Source: Pseudalkalibacillus sp045920555 (GTDB lineage Bacteria > Bacillota > Bacilli > Bacillales > Fictibacillaceae). From it: a stretch of DNA of 64,000 nucleotides. Where the stretch lies: contig NZ_CP174509.1 in assembly GCF_045920555.1 (NCBI RefSeq), positions 2,666,001 to 2,730,000 on the forward strand, written 5' to 3'. Below the pieces are notes generated by a model. That model was not told where the DNA came from. It made no database searches and was given only the letters and a program-made list of their open reading frames with translations. Positions 47,268 through 55,042 of this stretch are shown here, piece after piece. The position numbers were made by a program, and so were the translations under genes. Within the stretch, counting starts at the first letter, position 1, and every line of letters starts with the position of its first letter.

Positions 47268-48086
47268 ATGAAGACTATACATGTGAGAAAAGATAATTTA
47301 TCGTACTGGCAGCAGTCTTCTGAACAGCTGGTTGTCGCATTAGGAAACTTCGATGGCCTGCACCGTGGGCATTGTAAAGTAATCGAAACGGCTAAAAAGA
47401 TAGCTGACAAAAAGGAGCTTTCTTTAGCAGTGATGAGTTTTTTTCCGCATCCGAAGGCGGTTCTAGGTAAAGGGGATGATGATTTCCCTTATCTGATGCC
47501 GCTAAATAAAAAAGTAAAAATACTTCGTGAAATGGGCGTAGAAAACTTTTACATCGTAGAATTCACGAAAAATTTTGCAAGTTTATCTCCTGAAGCATTC
47601 ATCGAGGAGTATTTAATTAACCTGGGTGTCCAACATGTGGTTGCCGGATTCGACTTCACATATGGATGCAAAGGGGCAGGCAATATGGATAAAATGAAAG
47701 ACTACGTAGCAGATCGGATTGATATCACTAAAGTGGATAAAGTCGTCCACCGGGGAGAAAAAATCGGTTCCACAGGTCTCCGCAGAAGAATTTTAGCCGG
47801 TCATTTAGAAGAAGTACCCTACTTCTTAAAACGGAACTATAAAACTTATTGTTCCTGGGATGGTACGGTATTAAAACCGGATGCTTACTATATTGTCCCG
47901 GATGAAGGTACTTATTACGTTACCTTGAAAGATGAGGAGCGAGTATATCACACGAGCGTTCAAATAGTACGTGAAGGAAATCATAAAATTCTCCGTTGCA
48001 GCGAAAAGAACCTGCTTATGCCAACAGGAAATGTGATTGTTGAATGGCATAACAGAGTAACAGAATCAAGAGTAGTGACAGTTTAA
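47268..48086 (+). CDS. FAD synthetase-like (RibF family) protein
   Basis: The protein has 272 residues behind CAAGGAGA. The nucleotidyltransferase motif ALGNFDGLHRGHCKVIE is the GNFDGxHxGH signature of RibF FMN adenylyltransferases. SFFPHPKAVLG and VVAGFDFTYGCKGAGN, then STGLRRRILAGHLEEV, complete that domain. The riboflavin kinase domain of normal RibF is not clear: the last ~90 residues are divergent, and the usual GxPTxN kinase motif is not visible. It may be a pathway-specific FAD maker. It lies between the reductase and dioxygenase genes, so extra FAD for the monooxygenase is a likely role. Confidence 0.8.
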   Translation: MKTIHVRKDNLSYWQQSSEQLVVALGNFDGLHRGHCKVIETAKKIADKKELSLAVMSFFPHPKAVLGKGDDDFPYLMPLNKKVKILREMGVENFYIVEFTKNFASLSPEAFIEEYLINLGVQHVVAGFDFTYGCKGAGNMDKMKDYVADRIDITKVDKVVHRGEKIGSTGLRRRILAGHLEEVPYFLKRNYKTYCSWDGTVLKPDAYYIVPDEGTYYVTLKDEERVYHTSVQIVREGNHKILRCSEKNLLMPTGNVIVEWHNRVTESRVVTV

Positions 48087-48114
48087 AATAATCGAAGAAA
48101 AGGAATGAAGACAT

Positions 48115-49068
48115 ATGATTTTAAGGCTTGGTCAGATTGAACTTTTTGTAAAGGATCTTGAAAAGTCTAAAGAATTTTACGTTGATGTGCTTGGCTTCAT
48201 AGAAGTTGAACGCACGAAGGACAGCCTTTACTTGAGAGCAGTCGATGAATTCGATAAGTATACGCTGGTCTTGACTGAAAAGGAAGAGGCAGCATTAGGA
48301 AGTTTCGGTTTACGTGTCTCGAGCCCGGAATATTTAGAAATTTTGCAAAAGAAGCATGAAGAGATTGGAATTCAGACAGAATTTACAGAAAGTGTCCACC
48401 CAGGAAAAGGTCCTGTCCTCAAGGTTGCTGAGCCGAATGGTCACCCGGTGGAGTTCTATCACTCTATAGAACAAATCGAGATAGGACGTGGGGGAGTAGG
48501 AGTCGATGCGCTTCCAATGCGAAACACCCATCTGCAACGTGGTATTCCTCCAGTACGGATCGACCACATGAACCTACGTGTACCTGATGTGGATAAAGCG
48601 TTGGAATACTGGCAGGAAATCGGCTTTAGTATTTCTGAATATGTCCAGGATGGTAATGAAAAATTTGCAGCTTGGACACGAGTGAAAACCACCACACATG
48701 ACGTAGCATTGGTGAAACATAAAGAAACATCTTTGCATCACATCGCATACATTGTCGATGGTATTCCAGGAGTAGTAAGAACTGCGGATCTGTTAGCAGA
48801 TGCCGGCTACCGTGATTCAGTTGAATATGGGCCAGGAAGACATGGGGTCAGCAACGCATTCTTTTTGTATGTCCGTGACCCGGATGGTCACAGGGTGGAA
48901 ATCTATTCAGGAGATTATAACCGTGATACCGACTTGCCGCCAATTGGCTGGACGAAGGAAGAATATGATTCGAAAGGCAGACTATGGTGGGGACCATCCG
49001 TACCAGACAGTTTCTTTGAAACTACTCCAGTGAACAAACATTGGCTTAAACAACCTGTGAAAAATTAA
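48115..49068 (+). CDS. Extradiol ring-cleavage dioxygenase (VOC type I)
   Basis: The protein has 317 residues with two VOC modules. Metal ligands are probably His151 (RIDHMNL), His208 or His209 (SLHHIAY) and Glu262 (HRVEIYS). The C-terminal half (GPGRHGVSNAFFLYV, then DPDGHRVEIYSGDYN and RLWWGPSVPDSF) is very like homoprotocatechuate 2,3-dioxygenases. It opens a catechol next to one hydroxyl using Fe(II) or Mn(II) and O2. The next gene is a C-C hydrolase, not an aldehyde dehydrogenase, so the product is more likely a ketone than an aldehyde. The true substrate is therefore probably not homoprotocatechuate. Confidence 0.9.
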   Translation: MILRLGQIELFVKDLEKSKEFYVDVLGFIEVERTKDSLYLRAVDEFDKYTLVLTEKEEAALGSFGLRVSSPEYLEILQKKHEEIGIQTEFTESVHPGKGPVLKVAEPNGHPVEFYHSIEQIEIGRGGVGVDALPMRNTHLQRGIPPVRIDHMNLRVPDVDKALEYWQEIGFSISEYVQDGNEKFAAWTRVKTTTHDVALVKHKETSLHHIAYIVDGIPGVVRTADLLADAGYRDSVEYGPGRHGVSNAFFLYVRDPDGHRVEIYSGDYNRDTDLPPIGWTKEEYDSKGRLWWGPSVPDSFFETTPVNKHWLKQPVKN

Positions 49069-49087
49069 ACTCTAGGGAGGAATCATC

Positions 49088-49939
49088 ATGTCAATTTGGA
49101 CAGAAATACAAGATATTGAATTTAAACTCTATTATTTAGATGCAAACGGAGTTAAAACCAGAGTACTTGAAGCCGGAGAAGGTGATCCCCTAATTCTGCT
49201 CCATGGCACTGGAGGGCACATTGAAGCATACGGACGTAATATGAAAGAGCTGAGCAAGCATTTTCGTGTGATTTGTATCGACATGCTGGGCCATGGATAT
49301 ACAGATAAGCCGGACCGTCCATACGGTATAGATTCTTACAGTGACCACCTACTTGATGTGATCCATGCACTTGGATTATCAAAAGTGTACTTATCTGGTG
49401 AATCCCTTGGTGGTTGGGTTGCTGCCTGGTTTGCTGCGGAACATCCAGAGTACGTATGGTCCATGGTATTGAATACACCGGGTAACGTAAACAACGATCC
49501 GAAGATCATGGCTGGCTTGAGAGATTCCACGGTTAAAGCGGTGGTAGAAGCAAGCTATGAAAATGTAAAAAAGCGCCTGGAATGGCTAATGTATGATAAG
49601 AGTCAGGTAACGGACGAGCTTATTAAAATACGATATAAAATCTATACCCAGCCAGAATATCAGAAAGCTGTCTATAATATCGTCTACCTTCAGGATCCAG
49701 AGGCTCGCAGCCAATATATCTGGGCTCCATCCTGGTGCAATAAAATTCAGACACCAACACTGCTTGCTTGGACAGACCACGATCCTACTTCTACAGTGGA
49801 AGCAGCCAAGCCTATCCAGGAGATGATCCCTGGAAGTGAATTGACTGTGATTGAAAATGCAGGACACTGGCCACAGTGGGAACAAGTCAAAGAATTCAAT
49901 AAGGTACTGATCGATTTCTTGAAACAGCCGGTCAAATAA
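49088..49939 (+). CDS. Meta-cleavage product hydrolase (alpha/beta hydrolase, MhpC-like)
   Basis: The protein has 283 residues behind AGGGAGGA. The oxyanion region is ILLHGTGGHIEAYGRNM. The nucleophile is Ser106 in LSGESLGGWVAAW, the acid is in WTDHDPT, and the base is His260 in ENAGHWPQWEQ. The lid carries the Arg-rich IKIRYKIYTQPEYQ. Family knowledge: these enzymes cut the C-C bond of 2-hydroxy-6-oxo-dienoates, giving an organic acid and 2-hydroxypenta-2,4-dienoate. It stands directly after the dioxygenase that makes such a product. Confidence 0.88.
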   Translation: MSIWTEIQDIEFKLYYLDANGVKTRVLEAGEGDPLILLHGTGGHIEAYGRNMKELSKHFRVICIDMLGHGYTDKPDRPYGIDSYSDHLLDVIHALGLSKVYLSGESLGGWVAAWFAAEHPEYVWSMVLNTPGNVNNDPKIMAGLRDSTVKAVVEASYENVKKRLEWLMYDKSQVTDELIKIRYKIYTQPEYQKAVYNIVYLQDPEARSQYIWAPSWCNKIQTPTLLAWTDHDPTSTVEAAKPIQEMIPGSELTVIENAGHWPQWEQVKEFNKVLIDFLKQPVK

Positions 49940-49959
49940 TTACATTAGGGGGGAAGGGA

Positions 49960-50751
49960 TTGCAGACACAATATACAGCAACCGTCGAATCCGCTTATGA
50001 AAAACTGCTCCAGGCTTACAAAAATAAAATCTCGATAGCACCATTAACTTCAAATTTTCCTGACTTATCCATAGAAGAAGCCTATCAGATTCAGATGAAG
50101 TTTATCGAAGAAAAAGTGAAAGAAGGGCAAAAGGTCGTAGGGAAAAAAATTGGGTTAACGTCAGAAGCTATGCAGGACCTGCTCGGTGTAGACCAGCCTG
50201 ATTATGGTCATCTATTGGATGCTATGCAATTGAATGAAGGAGAGCCAATTCCACTTTTATATCTGTTTCAACCAAAAGTAGAAGCCGAGATAGCATTCAT
50301 TTTAGAAAGTGATTTGAAAGGTCCGGATGTTACTGTCGAGGCTGTGATGAACGCTACAGCATATGTAGTTCCATCTTTAGAGATCGTAGACAGTAGAATC
50401 CAAGATTGGAAGATTACTTTGCCTGATACGATTGCCGATAATGCTTCTTCTGGAATGTTTATAATCGGCGGAAAAAAAGTTAAGCCGCAGGAAGTTAATT
50501 TAACAGATATAAGAATGCAGCTGTTCAAAAATGGTGATTTTGTTAATGAAGGAACCGGTGCAGATGTGCTCGGAGATCCTGCGGCTTGTGTTGCTTGGCT
50601 GGCAAACAAGCTAAGTGACTATGGCGTTACACTGAAAGCGGGAGAAGTCATACTTTCAGGAGCTCTATCGGCAGCAGTTAAAGTTGAAAAGGGGGATAAA
50701 ATTACTGCCTCGTTTACGTCTCTAGGTGATCTAGAATCAGAAGTTAAATAG
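49960..50751 (+). CDS. 2-keto-4-pentenoate hydratase, MhpD/DmpE family
   Basis: The protein has 263 residues, starting at a TTG behind GGGGGGAAGGG. It belongs to the fumarylacetoacetate hydrolase superfamily: QIQMKFIEEKVKEGQKVVGK, then KIGLTSEAMQDLLGVDQPDY. PKVEAEIAFILESDL carries the metal-binding Glu residues, and LEIVDSRIQDWK completes the site. It adds water to 2-hydroxypenta-2,4-dienoate, producing 4-hydroxy-2-oxovalerate for the aldolase encoded at 42339. The downstream intergenic segment has a weak hairpin. Confidence 0.9.
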   Translation: MQTQYTATVESAYEKLLQAYKNKISIAPLTSNFPDLSIEEAYQIQMKFIEEKVKEGQKVVGKKIGLTSEAMQDLLGVDQPDYGHLLDAMQLNEGEPIPLLYLFQPKVEAEIAFILESDLKGPDVTVEAVMNATAYVVPSLEIVDSRIQDWKITLPDTIADNASSGMFIIGGKKVKPQEVNLTDIRMQLFKNGDFVNEGTGADVLGDPAACVAWLANKLSDYGVTLKAGEVILSGALSAAVKVEKGDKITASFTSLGDLESEVK

Positions 50752-50807
50752 GAACTATGAAGCCAGGCCTTTTAATACAGTTAGAAGGCTTGGTAAAAAC
50801 ATAAAAA

Positions 50808-50821
50808 TGTAAGCGGTTACT
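50808..50821 (+). promoter_or_regulatory. Candidate catabolite-responsive element (cre)
   Basis: TGTAAGCGGTTACT agrees with the CcpA consensus TGNAANCGNWNNCA except for the last base. It lies directly before the permease ribosome site AAAAAGGAGGAG, where bound CcpA would block elongation. Confidence 0.55.
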
Positions 50822-50840
50822 AAAAAGGAGGAGCTAAATT

Positions 50841-52217
50841 TTGTCTATTTTCAAACGGAAAACAGGTGAAGAGCAGCCATATTGGCCAGTCGGATCTTAT
50901 AAAATGAGGCTACCTATTCTCCATTATAAGCTGGAAACACCCGAATTGATTCAGGGGATGGTTTTATTCACCGCAGGGTTAAGCATGATTGAAATCATGA
51001 CTAATGTCATGGGCATCTCTTATGAAGCTGCATTAACTATTACAATATTGAATCAATTTCTTATGTTGATACCATCGACTTTCGGTGTTCCATTCGTAGC
51101 GGGATTCATTACAGCATTGATTCCGATTATCCTTGTTTTTCTAGGAGGATATGACCCAGGTCCAGAAGCGATTCAGGCTGTTATTGCTGTACAATTAGTG
51201 TTATCATTAATTTTCTTAATATTTGGAATTACCGGTTTAGGAGAAAGAATCGTCACGAATTTACCTGCATCCCTAAAAGGTGGGATTTTAATTGGTGCTG
51301 GGATAGCTGCTATCATGACTGAAATCGAACCAGGAGGACGACTGTCAGAAAGTCCCGTTGCTATTATCGTGGGTGGAATCTTATGCTTGTTTACTATGTT
51401 TTCGATGTATTTTAAAAAAATAAGCCAGAAAAGCAGAATCATCCAGTTTATAGCAAGTTATGGCATCATGCCCTCTATCATAATTGCTATAATTGTCGGG
51501 TGGTCCATTGGGGAATATCCAGCCCCGCAAATCGAATGGGGAATTACTAAGCCGTCTTTTGAAGCGGTATGGGAAATAAGTCCCTTTGTTATCGGTTTTC
51601 CGGGTATTGAAATGTTCATAACAGCAGTACCTACAGCAATATTAGCTTATGTTATAGCATATGGCGATATCGTAGTCGGGGACAAGATTGTCCAACGAGC
51701 CAATGAATCGAGAAAAGATGAAAAAATTAAGTATAGCTTAAGCCACGTGCATACATTGACGTTTTTGAGAAATCTATTGAATGGACTCTTCGCGCCCCAT
51801 CCTGGAATGGCAGGACCTATTTTTACTGCTGGAACAGCCTCGGTTGCAGAAAGGTATACATTCGGCCGCAAAGCGATGGATTCTATCTATTCCGGTACGA
51901 ATACCATGCTGATCGCATTCTCTGTTGGCATATTTATACTGCCCTTAGTCACGTTCTTCCGTCCATTTCTGCCGCTTGCCTTATCTATCACCTTGATTTT
52001 GACTGGATACCTATGTATCACAATCGGGATGCAGCAAATCAAGACAGAAGCCGAAATGGGGGTTGCCGGAGTCATGGCAATCGTACTTGCGGTTTATGGT
52101 GCAGCTCCCGCTTTGATTACTGGTATTGTTTTGTATTTTACTATTCAACGAAAAAGCCTTAAAAAGGAAAAATTCGTGGAAAGGGAAGAGGAAGAAGATC
52201 GAGAGAATGTAAGCTAA
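50841..52217 (+). CDS. NCS2-like permease, probable aromatic compound importer
   Basis: The protein has 458 residues, with a TTG start eight bases after AAAAAGGAGGAG. It has 12-13 hydrophobic segments. The region GLFAPHPGMAGPIFTAGTAS replaces the usual NCS2 substrate loop, and ETPELIQGMVLFTAGLSMIE opens the protein. It belongs to the broad NCS2/SulP fold group but is distant from the purine permease at 32460. As the only transporter in the meta-cleavage cluster it probably imports the aromatic substrate. The tail is highly charged (EREEEEDRE). Confidence 0.7.
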   Translation: MSIFKRKTGEEQPYWPVGSYKMRLPILHYKLETPELIQGMVLFTAGLSMIEIMTNVMGISYEAALTITILNQFLMLIPSTFGVPFVAGFITALIPIILVFLGGYDPGPEAIQAVIAVQLVLSLIFLIFGITGLGERIVTNLPASLKGGILIGAGIAAIMTEIEPGGRLSESPVAIIVGGILCLFTMFSMYFKKISQKSRIIQFIASYGIMPSIIIAIIVGWSIGEYPAPQIEWGITKPSFEAVWEISPFVIGFPGIEMFITAVPTAILAYVIAYGDIVVGDKIVQRANESRKDEKIKYSLSHVHTLTFLRNLLNGLFAPHPGMAGPIFTAGTASVAERYTFGRKAMDSIYSGTNTMLIAFSVGIFILPLVTFFRPFLPLALSITLILTGYLCITIGMQQIKTEAEMGVAGVMAIVLAVYGAAPALITGIVLYFTIQRKSLKKEKFVEREEEEDRENVS

Positions 52218-52267
52218 CCATAGAGCCTTACCTTTTAAGGATAAAAATAACAGAAAGAGGGTATGTT

Positions 52268-53290
52268 ATGAAGAAAAATAATCCGGTAGTAGCTTTAAGC
52301 ACTCTGTTTCTATTAATTATATTGGCAGGCTGTAACATAGATTCAGCACTATCAACTGAAAATGATGGAAATAAAAAGAAAAAAGAACAGCAAGAAAATA
52401 AAATGGACAGCAATGAAAACAATCCTACTATGAAAGTGACTCTACTTGGTACTGGAACCCCCGACCCTCAAATTAACCGTTTTGGCGGATCTACACTGGT
52501 TGAAGTGGCTGGAAAAAAACTGCTTTTTGATGCGGGGCGTGGAAGTGGAATTAGGTTGAATCAGATAGGAATTCCACCTGGAGAGATAAATAAACTTTTC
52601 ATCACTCACCTTCATCATGACCATACTGTCGGTTTTCCTGATTTGTTGATATCAGGAAGTGTACCAAGTATGGGCGGTAGGCAAGATCCATTTGAAGTTT
52701 GGGGTCCGAAAGGTACAAAGAATATGGTCGAGGGCTTATATAAAGCATATAAAACTGATATCGAAAACCGTCAAAACGTGACTAATGCTACGGAGAGTGG
52801 TTTGGATACTAATGTCCACGAGTTTGAAGAAGGGGTTGTTTATGATAAAAATGGCGTTGAAATTATTGCTTTTGAAGTGGATCACGGTTCCATGGAACCT
52901 GCATATGGATTTAGAGTCAACTATAAAGGCCGTTCAGTCGTTATCTCAGGCGACACCACTTACAGTGAAAACCTAGTAAAATATGCGAAGGGGACAGACC
53001 TACTTATTCATGAAGTTCTGGCGGCAAGTTCCAAGCCAAATAAAAAAATAGAAAATGAATCAATAAGAAATATAAAAAGTTACCATAGCACCCCGGAACA
53101 AGCAGCTAAAGTATTTAAACAAGTAAATCCAAAACTTGCAGTTTATACCCATGTCATATCTATCGGTGTCAGCGACAGCGAGGGCAATTATATCGAAAGA
53201 ACAAAAGAGATATATGATGGCAAAGTAGTACTTGGAGAGGATCTAATGACTTTTGAAATTGCTGAAGGAATAACAGTCAGTCAACCATAA
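52268..53290 (+). CDS. Metallo-beta-lactamase-fold lipoprotein
   Basis: The protein has 340 residues. A lipobox LAGC follows the signal helix, so it is anchored outside the membrane, and a charged linker (NKKKKEQQENK) precedes the enzyme. The metal motif is THLHHDHTVGF (His114, His116, Asp118, His119). Further ligands are VDHGSMEPAYG, ISGDTTYSEN and YTHVI. The fold resembles the RNase Z/arylsulfatase-like AtsA branch. It could hydrolyse an ester or sulfate of the aromatic substrate outside the cell, releasing the phenol for the pathway. That role is inferred from its place at the end of the cluster. Confidence 0.82.
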   Translation: MKKNNPVVALSTLFLLIILAGCNIDSALSTENDGNKKKKEQQENKMDSNENNPTMKVTLLGTGTPDPQINRFGGSTLVEVAGKKLLFDAGRGSGIRLNQIGIPPGEINKLFITHLHHDHTVGFPDLLISGSVPSMGGRQDPFEVWGPKGTKNMVEGLYKAYKTDIENRQNVTNATESGLDTNVHEFEEGVVYDKNGVEIIAFEVDHGSMEPAYGFRVNYKGRSVVISGDTTYSENLVKYAKGTDLLIHEVLAASSKPNKKIENESIRNIKSYHSTPEQAAKVFKQVNPKLAVYTHVISIGVSDSEGNYIERTKEIYDGKVVLGEDLMTFEIAEGITVSQP

Positions 53291-53449
53291 AACTGCAAAT
53301 AATCAAAAAGATCTCCCAGTCATGAGTCATCAAGATATTCCTTAATACCTTATATTCCCAAAAAAGGGACGTCCATTTTTTAAAAGTGTGTTAAATTGAT
53401 GAGTTAAGTAAGACCTTTAATAATCTGATGTTTACAATTCGTAGGGGAC

Positions 53450-53580
53450 TTTTTAAATAAGGTCCCTCTTTGAATACGATTCTTCTCGGAAGTAATGTGC
53501 CCAATCCACTTCTTCCGAAGTCGGGTTAAATCACGTAGTTCTCGTATATCCCCTGTTTTAACTCCATGTTTCATCAATTA
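53450..53580 (-). pseudogene. IS110-family transposase internal fragment
   Basis: The minus strand reads MKHGVKTGDIRELRDLTRLR and KKWIGHITSEKNRIQ, the conserved middle of IS110/IS1111-type transposases (DIRELRDLTR.RK). Both ends of the gene are missing. It differs from the intact copy at 35423. Confidence 0.6.
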
Positions 53581-53600
53581 TCTATCTCCGAGTTTAAATC

Positions 53601-53790
53601 GATTTATCAAGCTCCCAAATAGCATAAATCTGGCCATCCAAAACATTTAAAAAATGTAGATGCTCATTCTTTCCTAAAATAACCTTTCCATCTTTTATTT
53701 CTACTTATACGACATCTCCTTGGGCAAATCCAACTTGCTTTAATAACTCAGGAGGTGATGATTCCAACACTGTTCCCTATCTGGGGAACG
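53601..53790 (-). pseudogene. AbrB/SpoVT-like DNA-binding domain remnant
   Basis: The minus strand reads LLKQVGFAQGDVV, then a stop, then VEIKDGKVILGKN. This is the swapped-hairpin pattern of AbrB-type antitoxins (L.QVGF..GD.V.VEI.DGK.I). A short unique tail LHFLNVLDGQIYAIWELDKS follows. The in-frame stop makes it inactive. It may have been the antitoxin of a lost toxin. Confidence 0.45.
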
Positions 53791-53838
53791 GAAACGATTA
53801 GCAGATTGAGGGGGTACATGTGTGAAAATTTCCAATCA

Positions 53839-54411
53839 TTATGAATTATCTTTTTCCATTTCCTTTAGCTTGCGATAAAACGCAGCCTGACTGACTCCGG
53901 TAATCGTGCATATCTCCTTTACGGTTTTATTGGTAGTTTTGCGTAATTCAATGGCATGATTTATTCCTGGATGTTTATCTGTATATTTTTTTACCCTTCC
54001 TCGATATTTGCCCTTTTGCTTGGCTAATTTAATTCCTGAACGTTGCTTTTCTTTAATCATTTCTCGATCTAGCTCACTAAATGCTGCCATTACAGTTAAA
54101 AAGAATTTACCAGTTGGTGTTCTTGTATCAATTCCTAAGTTGAGGATAACAAAGTGTATATTCCTTTCCTGAAGTTCTTCAACTAGTTGTAGCAACTGGA
54201 CAGTGTTTCGACCTAGACGATCCATTCTTGTTACAACTAAGGTATCACCAGAAGTTAACTTGGGCAGAAGTTCATCCAATTGTGGCTTTTGCTTAGAAAC
54301 ACCACTTATTTTCTCTTGAACGATTTCATCTACCTCATATTTTGTAAGTTGTTCAATTTGGCTATCCAGATTTTGGTCTTGTGTACTTACCCGAGCATAT
54401 CCATAGATCAT
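53839..54411 (-). CDS. Serine recombinase (Tn3-type resolvase/invertase)
   Basis: The protein has 190 residues. The catalytic Ser9 lies in MIYGYARVSTQDQNLDSQIE. VVTRMDRLGRNTVQLLQLV and TVMAAFSELDREMIKEKQR complete the resolvase domain and E-helix. The C-terminal HTH is TVKEICTITGVSQAAFYRKL. The ORF is intact, but no Tn3 transposase or toxin gene is nearby, so it is a stand-alone copy, perhaps left by a transposon or plasmid. Its upstream region contains a palindrome that fits a res subsite. Confidence 0.9.
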   Translation of the reverse strand: MIYGYARVSTQDQNLDSQIEQLTKYEVDEIVQEKISGVSKQKPQLDELLPKLTSGDTLVVTRMDRLGRNTVQLLQLVEELQERNIHFVILNLGIDTRTPTGKFFLTVMAAFSELDREMIKEKQRSGIKLAKQKGKYRGRVKKYTDKHPGINHAIELRKTTNKTVKEICTITGVSQAAFYRKLKEMEKDNS

Positions 54412-54437
54412 TTTTCGTCCTCTTTTAATATGTATTT

Positions 54438-54463
54438 TGATAGGTGTTATTGAGAGTCTATCA
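54438..54463. promoter_or_regulatory. Candidate res subsite
   Basis: The 26-bp imperfect palindrome has TGATAG and CTATCA ends and lies 27 bases upstream of the recombinase start. Size and position fit a resolvase binding site that also controls the gene. Other subsites are not clear. Confidence 0.45.
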
Positions 54464-55042
54464 AGCTAATAATATCAAGGAACCAAAAACATATCAATAG
54501 GGTGCACTCTAATGATACATCATGTGAAACTAAACGTTGTAAATTTCCCTGACTACACTTCAAGTTGTTCTATTCGGTATTAATTTACAATTATAAAATA
54601 TGGGATGTATATCGATAATTGTAATTATTGGTTATTAAAATTACGGATAGGAGAAATAGTGTGAAAGAATTTATCAAATTTGATACTTTTTTATCTTGGA
54701 TGGTCGAATTTTATTTTTTTGTTCGGATCATTATATCGTCTAACATTTCGTTCCGTTCTTTGGATCGTGCATTCATTCTGCTTTGATCATTCTTACTAGT
54801 TTATTTAACACTCTATTTTTCCCGATTCTATTCGATTCTTTTAAGGATGAGACTAAGTGAATTTGTTCAAGTGGGAACAATATTGAAAGGTGATCAGCGT
54901 CCACGATACGAGTTAGTGTGGGTTTGATGTCAAAATGTTGGGTCCCCTATTTAAATTTACTCCGTATAGGTATAAATTTCCTTACATAATACAAAGATAA
55001 AAAAATGGTGTTTTTATTGGGATATGGGAAAGGACGATCATT
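54464..55042 (+). other. Intergenic region before the germination operon
   Basis: A GTG at 54661 behind GGATAGGAGA opens a 41-codon frame (KEFIKFDTFLSWMVEFYFF) of unknown nature that may be the head of a lost membrane protein. I expected a sigma-G promoter before the ger genes but could not pick one with confidence. Confidence 0.4.

Larger units (their letters stand above)
53291..53838 (-). other. Gap of about 550 bases holding decayed genes
   Basis: It contains a hairpin (GGGAC..GTCCC near 53443-53465) and two minus-strand gene remnants that are listed separately. No intact gene is present. Confidence 0.5.
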
